DNA from: Cytophagales bacterium Alg240-R148
Lineage (GTDB): Bacteria > Bacteroidota > Bacteroidia > Cytophagales > Cyclobacteriaceae
Length of the DNA stretch: 64,000 bases
Reading direction: 5' to 3'
Assembly (NCBI GenBank): GCA_900537185.1
Contig: LS999827.1
Coordinates: forward strand, 5,001-69,000
A program made the position numbers and the translations under genes. Positions 45,591-54,328 of this stretch are shown here, one piece after another (position 1 is the first letter of the stretch; every line of letters begins with the position of its first letter). Below the pieces are notes generated by a model that saw nothing but the letters and a program-made list of their open reading frames with translations, did not search any database and had not been told where the DNA came from.

Positions 45591-47057
45591 TTATTTTTTC
45601 TTTTTTTCTTTCCCTTCTTTTTTCTCTTTTCCCTCTTCTTCTTTCCTCTCTTTGTTCTTCTTTTTTAATCTCCAACTTGCACCCATCCCTTGTTTTAAGT
45701 CTTCTGGAAGCACATCAACCGGCGCTACCAAATCTCCTTCCACAGGCCATTCGGTTAACAATTCTGGGTGGTAGCCTGTAGGATAGTATTTCTTAGGGTC
45801 AATTTCTTTTTCCCGAACAAAAGGTTCTTGGATGTTTTCTCTTTTGGTTGGAGGATGTGGTACCACCAATTGTCCGTTGTCAAAATTGAATTGAGGTGCT
45901 CGGCTATTCGGGTAGTCTGGCAAAATTCCTTCTCGTACCCAAATCTGATCTTTGGTAACATTCACTACTATTCCATCTGGTGCACCAAAATGGAAGGGCC
46001 CTTTCCAATGTTCTCTTACCTCCGCTACGGTTTCTTCATTAATGTAGGGGTCAAAGGGCATGTGGGTAGTCATGAACAATCTCGGTTGAATTTCATTGGC
46101 CAAATAACCTGCTGCATAACCCGGGGTATGGTGTGTATCAATGGTATACCTACCCAAAAATGGCGGTACGCCTTGAACTCCTGAGCTAATAGCCACCAAT
46201 TCTGGTTGTAATTCGGTAATGTAAACATCCGCCCCTTTGGCATATTCTATATCCAATTCACTTGGTCGGCCATCGCCAGTCCATACAACACTCATGCCAT
46301 TCCATTCCAGTTTATAACCAGATGCTCCGTCTTTGGCGTGAGAACGCTGCCAGTGAATTACTTTCACACCGTCCTTGTCATAAATTACACCTCCATTGTC
46401 TCTAAAATCGAATTCATGCACTTCAATGCTGTGTCCTTCTCCAACAGGAAATACGCTAAAAGCATCGGTGTGCCAGGCCAGCATCTTTTTCATGCCCTCC
46501 ACCATACTGTTGGTACCATATTCAGGCGTTCTACCCGATGGCCCGTATACTTGGAGTTTTTTATGCCACCTTCCGGCCCAGCCACCAAATTCAAACAAAT
46601 AGGGCAAGGAGCCAAAATGATCGATGTGCAAATGGGTAATAAAAACCTTATCCAGTTCGTTCAAAGCGAACCCAGATGCGATGTAGTTCGAAATAGACCC
46701 TTCTCCTAGGTCAAAAATGAAATTTTCTCCATTGCCTAATTGAACAAATACCGAAGTATTCATTTGACCAGGTCTTATGAACGGCGCTGTACCCATAAAG
46801 ATAATTCTAATTTCATCTGGTTGTACGTCTTCGGTATTGGGGTACCAGTTGGCAGCACTGCGCAAGTGATCATGGGGAGAGATACCTTCAAACATTAGGC
46901 CTTCTTTCCATTTGTTTCCAGGTACGCCAGCGGTTAACCCTCTTTGGATGTCTTCTGGGCTTGAGGGTGTCCGTTTTTCTTGTGCAAAAACAGTGGTGCA
47001 GCCAATTAGAATGGCCAAAAACCATCCTACTATTTTTTTAGTAAAGCTGTGTTTCAT
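45591..47057 (-). CDS. Exported MBL-fold metallo-hydrolase with Lys/Glu-rich tail
   Basis: 488 residues with signal peptide (FAQ cleavage about 26). Metallo-beta-lactamase fold: zinc motif THLHIDHFG (His142, His144, Asp146, His147), further ligands probably in HWQRSHAKD, VWTGDGR and TTHMPFDP. The MNTSVFVQLGNGENFIFDLGEGS stretch looks like a group of exported MBL proteins annotated after GntH of guanitoxin synthesis; that name should not be taken as function. The last 25 residues are almost only Lys, Glu and Gly, from a purine-rich tract at 45593-45670, unlike the rest of the protein. Confidence 0.8.
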   Translation of the reverse strand: MKHSFTKKIVGWFLAILIGCTTVFAQEKRTPSSPEDIQRGLTAGVPGNKWKEGLMFEGISPHDHLRSAANWYPNTEDVQPDEIRIIFMGTAPFIRPGQMNTSVFVQLGNGENFIFDLGEGSISNYIASGFALNELDKVFITHLHIDHFGSLPYLFEFGGWAGRWHKKLQVYGPSGRTPEYGTNSMVEGMKKMLAWHTDAFSVFPVGEGHSIEVHEFDFRDNGGVIYDKDGVKVIHWQRSHAKDGASGYKLEWNGMSVVWTGDGRPSELDIEYAKGADVYITELQPELVAISSGVQGVPPFLGRYTIDTHHTPGYAAGYLANEIQPRLFMTTHMPFDPYINEETVAEVREHWKGPFHFGAPDGIVVNVTKDQIWVREGILPDYPNSRAPQFNFDNGQLVVPHPPTKRENIQEPFVREKEIDPKKYYPTGYHPELLTEWPVEGDLVAPVDVLPEDLKQGMGASWRLKKKNKERKEEEGKEKKEGKEKKKK

Positions 47058-47249
47058 AATGAATTTTTTATAGGTTATAATCTTAATTATTTGCGTTGAG
47101 CAAAATCACGCTTGTTTAGAATTCAACTCTAATTTCTTGAATTTCAACATCATTCGACATCAAAAACCCGAAACACCAAGCGCATCCCTATCAAAAATCA
47201 CCTCAACCAAGAAGAATAAAATTCGTATATTGAAAAAAAACATGGCCTT

Positions 47250-47654
47250 ATGAAAACTACAATTTTTACAGTCTTGGGATTATTGGTTTTTTCGTCCAAT
47301 ATTTTTGCCCAATCCGTACAACCGGAAGACCTTGCCCAACAACAATTGGACGCTTACAATAAAAGAGACATAGACGCATTTATTGCCCCTTACAGCGACT
47401 CGGTGAAAGTATATAATTTCCCACAGCAATTGATGTTTACAGGCAAGCACATCATGAAAGAGCAATACGGAAAAATGTTTGAACAAGCAGTGGATTTGCA
47501 TTGCACATTGGTTAATAGAATGGTCGAAGGCAATACGGTAATTGACCAAGAAAGTGTGGTATTCCAAAAAGGGAGCCCTCCTGCCAAAGTATTTGCAGTG
47601 TATAAAATAAAAGACAATAAAATAGCCGAAGTATATTTCATCAGACCAGATTAA
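47250..47654 (+). CDS. Secreted SnoaL-like (NTF2-fold) protein
   Basis: 134 residues, signal peptide ending IFAQ. Single NTF2-like domain (QLDAYNKRDIDAFIAPYSDSVKVYNFP), often found as SnoaL/DUF4440-type proteins with ketosteroid-isomerase fold. The small cavity may hold a ligand; no catalytic residue is assignable. Converges with the DUF3472 gene. Confidence 0.75.
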   Translation: MKTTIFTVLGLLVFSSNIFAQSVQPEDLAQQQLDAYNKRDIDAFIAPYSDSVKVYNFPQQLMFTGKHIMKEQYGKMFEQAVDLHCTLVNRMVEGNTVIDQESVVFQKGSPPAKVFAVYKIKDNKIAEVYFIRPD

Positions 47655-47713
47655 TGGGTTCCAACCGCAGGCTTAGGTAGTTTTTAAGCCCAAGACTACC
47701 CATGCTTTCTCCT

Positions 47714-49000
47714 TTAATCCAATTTAGCAAAATCAATTTTGGGAGGTCTTTTGGTCTCAGGACGAACCAATTCGATGCCAACAGGAGTGGTACCATTAAA
47801 AAAGCCACAATTCTGTAGGTAAAAAGATGCTGCGCGAACGCCTCCTTTAAAATCCACCCTGTTTTGTTTCATCCCAGTATTATCAGTGGTAAACCTGGCT
47901 TTTGTTAATTCCAGCCATTGGCCCTTCTGGGTATACAACCATTGGTTTTGGTAGAGCGCCATCCTCTGAAACTGTCCGGTTGAGGGAATGAAATTTTCTA
48001 AAAAAGAATGCAAGCGTTTTAAATAAGTGTTGGTTTTGGGCCTGCTAAAACTGGCTATAAGCATCCAGTTTTGGTCCAATTCTGGTTTAAAATAGGCCGT
48101 ATACACCGTATGCTCTGGCCCAGCAGGCACCCCTTTTAACAAAAACTGGTACCGCTTACCCGCTTGCCAGTTGTACAATTTATAACTTTGGCCTCCAGAA
48201 CCTTCATTTCCAAATTTTTTGGTTACCACGTCTTGGCCTTTTTTAACCAGTTGTATTTTGTACTCTTCTGGGATCTCTTCTGGTTTATCGGTCTGGTAGG
48301 GACTCCAGACAGAAAACAATATGCGCCTTTTTCCTGTGGGGTTCACCTGCATTCCAAAATATCCCTCGGCAAAGCCATTGGCCATAAAATAGGACCCCAG
48401 CACGTCGTTCCCTTCTGGCACGAGCAACTCACTATAAAAATATTCTACAGAATCGATTCCTTCTGGCACGTTGTAGGTCAGGTGTACCGAAGCCCCACGA
48501 CGGCTCCAATAAAATTCATCTTTTACGTAGGTAATGTTGTTTTCCACACCCTGTCCTTTAAGCCCTATGGCTCTTAAATCGGGGAAATAAGAGAATGATT
48601 TGGATACCGCAAAAATTTCGACATACTGGTAAGTATTGGCTTCTACATGAATGGTGCCTACTGGATACCGCTTATTGGCCTCACCAGAAAGCACAACTTC
48701 TTTTCTCTCCTTACCAAATACAACTGCTATGGTTGCGTCTCCACCTCTCACCCCTCCTAAAACACTCATTTCTAGCTCCATTGGTTCTTTTGACTTGAAA
48801 TAAAGTTTAAAGGAAGTCTCGCGCGAGCGCCAATTTCGTATTCCATCCGGACCAATTAACCCAAAGGGTTCTGTTGTGCTTTCAGAAATCCATGCATTCC
48901 CTCCAAAAGGGATGTCCACTTGTAGGCTCTTCTGCTCTTGTGCCACAGCGCTCCAAGTTATACAGCAGCCCAATAGAACTAAATAAATGGTAAATTTCAT
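47714..49000 (-). CDS. DUF3472/DUF5077-domain secreted protein
   Basis: 428 residues with signal peptide (SAVAQ). N-terminal beta-sandwich (DUF5077-like, about 25-155, with MSVLGGVRGGDATIAVVFG) and a DUF3472 domain about 165-425 (YSELLVPEGNDVLGSYFMANGFAEGYFGMQ, ILFSVWSPY). This pair occurs in secreted proteins of Bacteroidota, probably carbohydrate-binding, but activity is not known. Twelve bp after the NTF2-like gene at 49012. Confidence 0.8.
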   Translation of the reverse strand: MKFTIYLVLLGCCITWSAVAQEQKSLQVDIPFGGNAWISESTTEPFGLIGPDGIRNWRSRETSFKLYFKSKEPMELEMSVLGGVRGGDATIAVVFGKERKEVVLSGEANKRYPVGTIHVEANTYQYVEIFAVSKSFSYFPDLRAIGLKGQGVENNITYVKDEFYWSRRGASVHLTYNVPEGIDSVEYFYSELLVPEGNDVLGSYFMANGFAEGYFGMQVNPTGKRRILFSVWSPYQTDKPEEIPEEYKIQLVKKGQDVVTKKFGNEGSGGQSYKLYNWQAGKRYQFLLKGVPAGPEHTVYTAYFKPELDQNWMLIASFSRPKTNTYLKRLHSFLENFIPSTGQFQRMALYQNQWLYTQKGQWLELTKARFTTDNTGMKQNRVDFKGGVRAASFYLQNCGFFNGTTPVGIELVRPETKRPPKIDFAKLD

Positions 49001-49011
49001 TTGAATAAAAA

Positions 49012-49449
49012 TTAACTGGAGTGGTCAATAACCACTTTCCATTCCCCATTGATTTTTCGCCACAACAACATAAAGTGGCCACTGGCCGGTCCAACATTTC
49101 TTTCCAAATTGTATTTGCCCAGCATCACGTAATTGTTTTTTCCTGTTTTTTCCAAATGCAAAACGGTAAAAGACAAAGTTCCTGTATGATCGGGGGTTGG
49201 ATACCCTTTCTTATAGTTCTCTAAAGTCTGTTTCCATCCGTAGGTTATCCCTCGGCTTCCTACAAACCGGAGGGAATCAGATTGCCAATAACCCGCCATA
49301 TACCCTTCCATATCGCCTTTGGTCCAAGCATCGGATTGTGCCAGCAATACCGCTACAATGGCCTGTTCTTCTTTGTTGAATTTTTTGTTTTGGGCAAAAC
49401 TGCCACTAGCCCAAACCATGGCAACCAATAAAAATAACAATTTGTGCAT
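49012..49449 (-). CDS. Secreted DUF4440 (NTF2-fold) protein
   Basis: 145 residues from ATG 49449. Signal peptide ending SFAQ, then an NTF2/DUF4440 domain (VLLAQSDAWTKGDMEGYMAGYWQSDSLRFVGS, ending in WRKINGEWKVVIDHSS). Second protein of this fold within 2 kb, but in another group than the gene at 47250. Same direction and spacing as the DUF3472 gene, so possibly one operon. Confidence 0.8.
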   Translation of the reverse strand: MHKLLFLLVAMVWASGSFAQNKKFNKEEQAIVAVLLAQSDAWTKGDMEGYMAGYWQSDSLRFVGSRGITYGWKQTLENYKKGYPTPDHTGTLSFTVLHLEKTGKNNYVMLGKYNLERNVGPASGHFMLLWRKINGEWKVVIDHSS

Positions 49450-49708
49450 AATTAAATATTTTTGAATCAAGATAGCAACTTACCGCCAACTATGGCCATT
49501 AATCTACCCAATATTATTTGCTGGTACTTGAAACCACCACATAGCCCGGTCATGGGTATCAATTTGTTTTTCCAGTTTGTCGGTTATTCACCCTACCAAA
49601 ACAACCTTACCACCTTTAAATCAACCCTTTATTAATTATTTTCTTTCTCAATCGAGCATTTATCGTTAAATTTCAACTTATAACAAGAACCAATTTAACT
49701 TTATTATC

Positions 49709-50461
49709 ATGAAAAAAATCAGCCTACTACTCACATTAAGTTTAGCCTTTTTATTCTCTGGAGCCATTGCTCAAACAGCAGACGAAATCCTTGACAACTA
49801 CTTTGAGACCATTGGAGGTCGGGACAAACTGGGCAGCTTAACCGGTGTTAAAATGACCGCCAAAATTAACCAAGGTGGAATGGAAATTCCATTGGAAATT
49901 TACCAAATGAAAGATGGCCGTCAAATAACCAAAATTAATTTCCAAGGCAAAACCATTAAACAAGGTGTTTTTGATGGAACAACTTTATGGAACACCAACT
50001 TCCAAACCATGCAAGCGGAAAAAGCAGATGCCGAAACCACTGCCAACCAAGTATTGGATGCCAACGATTTTCCTGAATCATTTTTCGATTATAAGAAAAA
50101 AGGATACAAAGTAGAATTGTTAGGCAAAGAAACAATGGACGGTACCGAGACTTTCAAAATCAAATTGACTAAGGAGCCTAAAACATTTGATGGAACTAAA
50201 GTAGAAGATGTTGCCTACTATTTCTTTGATACTGAATCTTATGTGCCTCTTGCAGTAGAACAACAAGTTACTAGCGGTCCTCAAAAAGGGGTTATGGGCC
50301 AAATGAAATTTAGTGATTACCAAGAAGTTGATGGATTGTATTTCCCTTTTTCCTTGTCTCAGGGTGTTAAAGATGGGGCTTCCCAATTAATTATCATTAC
50401 AGCTATTGAGTTAAACCCTACAATAGAGGACAGCGAGTTTGACTTTCCTTCAGGTGAATAA
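49709..50461 (+). CDS. LolA-like outer-membrane-lipoprotein-sorting-type protein
   Basis: 250 residues with signal peptide (GAIAQ). TADEILDNYFETIGGRDKLGSLTGVKMTAKI is the start of the LolA-like half-barrel fold common in Bacteroidota secreted proteins; VDGLYFPFSLS near the end. Probably binds a lipid or lipoprotein in the periplasm, although most relatives are not true LolA. Upstream of the propeller protein, 63 bp apart, same strand. Confidence 0.75.
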   Translation: MKKISLLLTLSLAFLFSGAIAQTADEILDNYFETIGGRDKLGSLTGVKMTAKINQGGMEIPLEIYQMKDGRQITKINFQGKTIKQGVFDGTTLWNTNFQTMQAEKADAETTANQVLDANDFPESFFDYKKKGYKVELLGKETMDGTETFKIKLTKEPKTFDGTKVEDVAYYFFDTESYVPLAVEQQVTSGPQKGVMGQMKFSDYQEVDGLYFPFSLSQGVKDGASQLIIITAIELNPTIEDSEFDFPSGE

Positions 50462-50524
50462 TCTAACACCAACAATTGTTTATGATTTTAATGGGCAACC
50501 AACCGTTTAACCTCCTACTTAATT

Positions 50525-53500
50525 ATGAAACAAAATAGAATATTACTTCTTGTTTTTCTTTTTATTTCAGTCTCGTCCTATGGGCAGGAGATTGTATTAA
50601 AAGGGAAACAATTATTTGGAAATATCAATGCGCGCCAGATTGGCCCAGCGCTTATGAGTGGCCGTATCTCTGATCTTGAAAACCACCCAACCAACGACCG
50701 CATCGTTTATGCTGGTACTGCTGGTGGAGGGGTTTGGAAATCAAGCAACGGAGGAGCATCGTTTACTCCAATTTTTGACGACTATTGTCAATCTATTGGT
50801 GCAGTGGCGCTCGACCCCAACGATCCTGATAAAACCATTTGGGTTGGAACAGGTGAAGTTTGGGTAAGAAACAGTGTGTCTACGGGCAACGGACTGTACC
50901 GTTCCAAAGACGGTGGTGTCAATTGGACAAGCCTACCGGGCTTTGAAAACTCTGAACGTATAAGTGGAATCGAAATTGACCCAAAAAACAGCGACATAGT
51001 GTATGTAGGTGTTTTGGGTGCTTTGTACAATGATAGCCAAGACCGTGGTGTTTACAAAACTACCGATGGTGGTGCCACTTGGAATAAAGTGTTGAGCGGA
51101 GGTCCGAGCACGGGCTGTGCCGACATCATCATGGACCCAAACAACTCCAATGTACTGTATGCCTCCATGTGGGACTTCAGAAGAACAGGGTGGAGTTTTA
51201 GTTCAGGCGGAGAAAATAGTGCCCTGTACAAAAGTACAGATGGCGGCGCCAATTGGGAAAAAATACACAATGGATTTCCTAAGGGAGATTTGGGTCGATT
51301 TGCGATTGCGGTAGCCCCGTCCAATTCCAACATCTTATACACGGTTGTAGAGTCAGAAAAAAAAGAAGCCAACGGCCTTTATAGATCAGACGACGCTGGG
51401 AAAAGTTGGACCCACTTGAACAAAGATTTTGGTTTGGTGGTAAGGCCATTTTATTTTTCTAGATTAGTTGTGGACCCTAGAAATCCAGATGTTGTGGTAA
51501 AGGGTGGCCTTTTTGGATCCATAAGCCGCGATGGTGGTAAAACCTTTAGAGACTTAGGAGGCATGCATGCCGATATTCATGACATTGTTTTTGACATCCA
51601 TAATTCGGACCGCATGTACGTTGGAACAGACGGTGGTGTTTACAGAACTTGGGATGGCGCAGTAACCATGGAAATGGTAGCCAATTTGCCGGTTTCTCAA
51701 TTTTACCACATTAGTGTAGACAACGAAGAGCCTTACAATGTATATGGTGGTCTTCAAGACAACGGCTCTTGGTATGGCCCTTCATCGTCTCCAGGAGGCA
51801 TCGAAGCGCGTGACTGGAATGTTGTGGGCGTAGGCGATGGGTTCCGTGTGTTGAGGCACGCAGAAAAACCAATCATTTATTCTGAAATGCAAGGAGCTGA
51901 AAATGTTTGGCGGTACGACATCGACAGAAACCAAAGCAAATCCATCCAACCACTTCCGGAACAAGGAGATCCTAAATTAAGATTTAACTGGAACGCCCCT
52001 ATTGCACTAAGCCCGAATAAAGCGGACCGATTGTATATTGGTAGCCAGTTTGTGCATCGCTCGGAAGACATGGGAGATACTTGGGTTAAAATTTCTCCTG
52101 ACCTAACTACCAACGACCCGAGCAAACAGCAGCAAAAAGAATCGGGTGGTTTGTCTGTAGATAATTCAGGCGCTGAAAACCATTGTACCATCTTCACCAT
52201 AGCGGAGTCTGCACTGAACCAAGATGTTATTTGGGTGGGTACCGATGACGGGAATGTTCAAGTAACCAAAGATGGTGGTAAAAATTGGACCAATACCACA
52301 CCGAACATTGAAGGATTGCCTAAAAATATTTGGGTATACCACATAGAGGCAAGCGCACACAAGGAAGGAACTGCTTATGCAGTGTTTGATGGGCATACCA
52401 TGGGATTGATGCAACCTTATGTATATAAAACCACCGATTATGGCCAAAGCTGGACCTCTATTGTAACAGATGAAATCCAAGGCTTTACCAGAAGTTTTCA
52501 GGAAGATTATGTAAATGAAAATCTATTGTTTGTTGGAACCGAACTCGGTTTGTATGTGTCCATCAATGGCGGTAAAAATTGGAGTAAATTTACCAACAAC
52601 ATGCCTGCTGTTGCGGTGCACTACTTAGAAATTCAAAAGAAAACCAATGACTTGGTTATGGGTACCCATGGAAGAGGTATTATCATTTTGGATGATATTT
52701 CTCCGCTAAGAGATTTAACACAAGAAGTGCTCAATAAAAAGGTGCACTTTTTCCCAAGCCAACCTACTATTATTAGAGAAGAAAGTGGATTTGGTGGTAC
52801 CGCTACAGAAAGAGAATATGTAGGCCCCAACCCTACTAGTAGTGCCAAGGTTATCTATTATCTGAAAAAAAGGCACACATTTGGTAAAATGACCATGGAG
52901 GTGCAAGACCTAGAAGGCAATACCTTAACTGAATTATCGCCTGGAAAGTCAAAGGGGTTGAATGTGGTTACTTGGAACTATAGAACCAAACAGCCAAAAA
53001 TGGCCAAAGGAAAGACTTTCACATTTGGTGGATTCACTTCTCCTCGAGCCAAAGCTGGCACCTATAAAGTTGTGATGAAAAAAGGAAAAGAGACGTATGA
53101 AACTAGTTTGGTTTTAGTGAACGATCCTTCTTCCCTTTTAACAGATGCCGAAAGAGATGACTTGTTTGATACCACTAAAAAACTTTACGATGTTAGTGAA
53201 GAATTGGCCGTATTTGTAAATGAAATCGACCTATGGTTGGTCAAGTCGGACGAAGTGGCTCAAGTAAGTGCCAGTGGAAAAAAAGTAGCCAGTCCTTTTA
53301 GTAAAAAGCTCAATGCGTTAAAAGAAACGTTGGTAATTACCACAGGAGACAACTACGTAGGCGCTGCAGAACCGCAACTTAGGGAAAAACTAGCGGATTT
53401 GTATAGCAAAATTGCACAGGGTTACTTGCCTCCATCAGCGGCCGAAAGAGCCAATATGGAATTGTTAATGGCCCGATTTGAAAAAGCCAAAACAGATTAC

Positions 53501-53608
53501 GCTGCCATCAAGAAAAAAGAAGGTGGTAAGCTTGAGAAGTTCATGGGCAAAAACCAAATCGAAGCACCTGTCATTCCTACTTTTGATCAATTCATCAAAG
53601 GGGAGTAA
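50525..53608 (+). CDS. Exported beta-propeller protein with VPS10/BNR repeats
   Basis: 1027 residues, signal peptide to about 21 (SYGQ). Two propellers made of BNR/Asp-box repeats, seen as SKDGGVNWTSL, TTDGGATWNKV, STDGGANWEKI, DDAGKSWTHL, TKDGGKNWTN, TTDYGQSWTSI, ISINGGKNWSKF-type. This matches the sortilin/VPS10-like class of exported proteins in Bacteroidota and Acidobacteria. C-terminal 300 residues are a different helical/beta region. Glycosyl-hydrolase names are often given but no catalytic residues are seen. Confidence 0.85.
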   Translation: MKQNRILLLVFLFISVSSYGQEIVLKGKQLFGNINARQIGPALMSGRISDLENHPTNDRIVYAGTAGGGVWKSSNGGASFTPIFDDYCQSIGAVALDPNDPDKTIWVGTGEVWVRNSVSTGNGLYRSKDGGVNWTSLPGFENSERISGIEIDPKNSDIVYVGVLGALYNDSQDRGVYKTTDGGATWNKVLSGGPSTGCADIIMDPNNSNVLYASMWDFRRTGWSFSSGGENSALYKSTDGGANWEKIHNGFPKGDLGRFAIAVAPSNSNILYTVVESEKKEANGLYRSDDAGKSWTHLNKDFGLVVRPFYFSRLVVDPRNPDVVVKGGLFGSISRDGGKTFRDLGGMHADIHDIVFDIHNSDRMYVGTDGGVYRTWDGAVTMEMVANLPVSQFYHISVDNEEPYNVYGGLQDNGSWYGPSSSPGGIEARDWNVVGVGDGFRVLRHAEKPIIYSEMQGAENVWRYDIDRNQSKSIQPLPEQGDPKLRFNWNAPIALSPNKADRLYIGSQFVHRSEDMGDTWVKISPDLTTNDPSKQQQKESGGLSVDNSGAENHCTIFTIAESALNQDVIWVGTDDGNVQVTKDGGKNWTNTTPNIEGLPKNIWVYHIEASAHKEGTAYAVFDGHTMGLMQPYVYKTTDYGQSWTSIVTDEIQGFTRSFQEDYVNENLLFVGTELGLYVSINGGKNWSKFTNNMPAVAVHYLEIQKKTNDLVMGTHGRGIIILDDISPLRDLTQEVLNKKVHFFPSQPTIIREESGFGGTATEREYVGPNPTSSAKVIYYLKKRHTFGKMTMEVQDLEGNTLTELSPGKSKGLNVVTWNYRTKQPKMAKGKTFTFGGFTSPRAKAGTYKVVMKKGKETYETSLVLVNDPSSLLTDAERDDLFDTTKKLYDVSEELAVFVNEIDLWLVKSDEVAQVSASGKKVASPFSKKLNALKETLVITTGDNYVGAAEPQLREKLADLYSKIAQGYLPPSAAERANMELLMARFEKAKTDYAAIKKKEGGKLEKFMGKNQIEAPVIPTFDQFIKGE

Positions 53609-53620
53609 AATTTATATTCA

Positions 53621-53660
53621 AAAAAAAGCAGCTTTCTATTAAAAGAAAGCTGCTTTTTTT
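53621..53660. terminator. Strong bidirectional terminator
   Basis: Perfect 17-bp inverted repeat (arms at 53621-53637 and 53644-53660) with 6-nt loop; A-run at one end and T-run at the other, so it stops both convergent transcripts. Confidence 0.9.
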
Positions 53661-53677
53661 ATGCCTTTTCTGATCAA

Positions 53678-53881
53678 TCAATTGGCTTGGTTCTTCCAAT
53701 TGGCTTCGGCCTTTTCAATTCTATTGGGCAACACCCTAAATAGAAGCTGGGCTACCGGATTTGAAAACACATATTCCTTACCCTTTATTTTAACGGTTTT
53801 ATTTCCACCATTTACATCTAACTTTCCTGTACTTACTGCAAAAGCACACTTTCCATCGAACTCTATTATTGGGTTGTCCAT
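53678..53881 (-). CDS. Small YHS-like protein, 67 residues
   Basis: No signal peptide. DGKCAFAVSTGKLDVNGGNKTVKIKGKEYVFSNP recalls the metal-binding YHS domain (DPVCGM ... GKxYYFCS), but the second Cys is missing. Function unknown. Next to the YCII gene, 12 bp apart, same strand. Confidence 0.55.
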   Translation of the reverse strand: MDNPIIEFDGKCAFAVSTGKLDVNGGNKTVKIKGKEYVFSNPVAQLLFRVLPNRIEKAEANWKNQAN

Positions 53882-53893
53882 GCTCTTTGTATT

Positions 53894-54250
53894 TTAATTA
53901 ATCCCTTCTAACACTTTTACTGGTCGTACTTCAATGCTTGCCTCAGTTTCTTCGAATAGTGGATTGGCTTTGGCAATGGCTACCGCCTCCTGGAGGTCTT
54001 GGGCCAAAATATGAAAGTATCCTACTATAACCTCCTTGCTCTCGCTATAGGGACCATCCTTAAAAGAACCTTTTGTACCTTGTACCATGGTACCTTCCAA
54101 CTCCAAAGGTTGGGCTCCTTTTAACTGTCCTTTTTCCATTAAGTTCCCAATGTAAGTGCCAACTTTTGCTACATGGGCCTGTTGGGTTTCGGCAGACATG
54201 CTTGCAAAATGATCGCCTTCTGTTTTTACTAATAACATAAACTCTTTCAT
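53894..54250 (-). CDS. YCII/DGPF-domain protein
   Basis: 118 residues from ATG 54250 (MKEFMLLVKTEGDHF); an upstream in-frame ATG at 54310 is less like the family. YCII-related fold with the DGPF motif (KDGPYSESKEVIVGYFHI). Such proteins accompany ECF42-type sigma factors and are needed for their output in some species. The sigma factor lies 78 bp upstream. Confidence 0.88.
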   Translation of the reverse strand: MKEFMLLVKTEGDHFASMSAETQQAHVAKVGTYIGNLMEKGQLKGAQPLELEGTMVQGTKGSFKDGPYSESKEVIVGYFHILAQDLQEAVAIAKANPLFEETEASIEVRPVKVLEGIN

Positions 54251-54328
54251 AACGCTTGGTTTTATTTGTTGTTTACCCATAAGTAACCCAAGGGTACAAG
54301 GATAGGACATGAAAATTATTATTTTTTT

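Noticed and set aside
45591-47057. Guanitoxin biosynthesis gene cluster
   Set aside because: Only one MBL-fold protein resembles GntH; no other biosynthetic genes of that pathway are near.
50525-53608. Sialidase/glycosyl hydrolase function for the BNR-repeat protein
   Set aside because: Asp-box repeats are structural; no sialidase FRIP motif or catalytic residues are visible.
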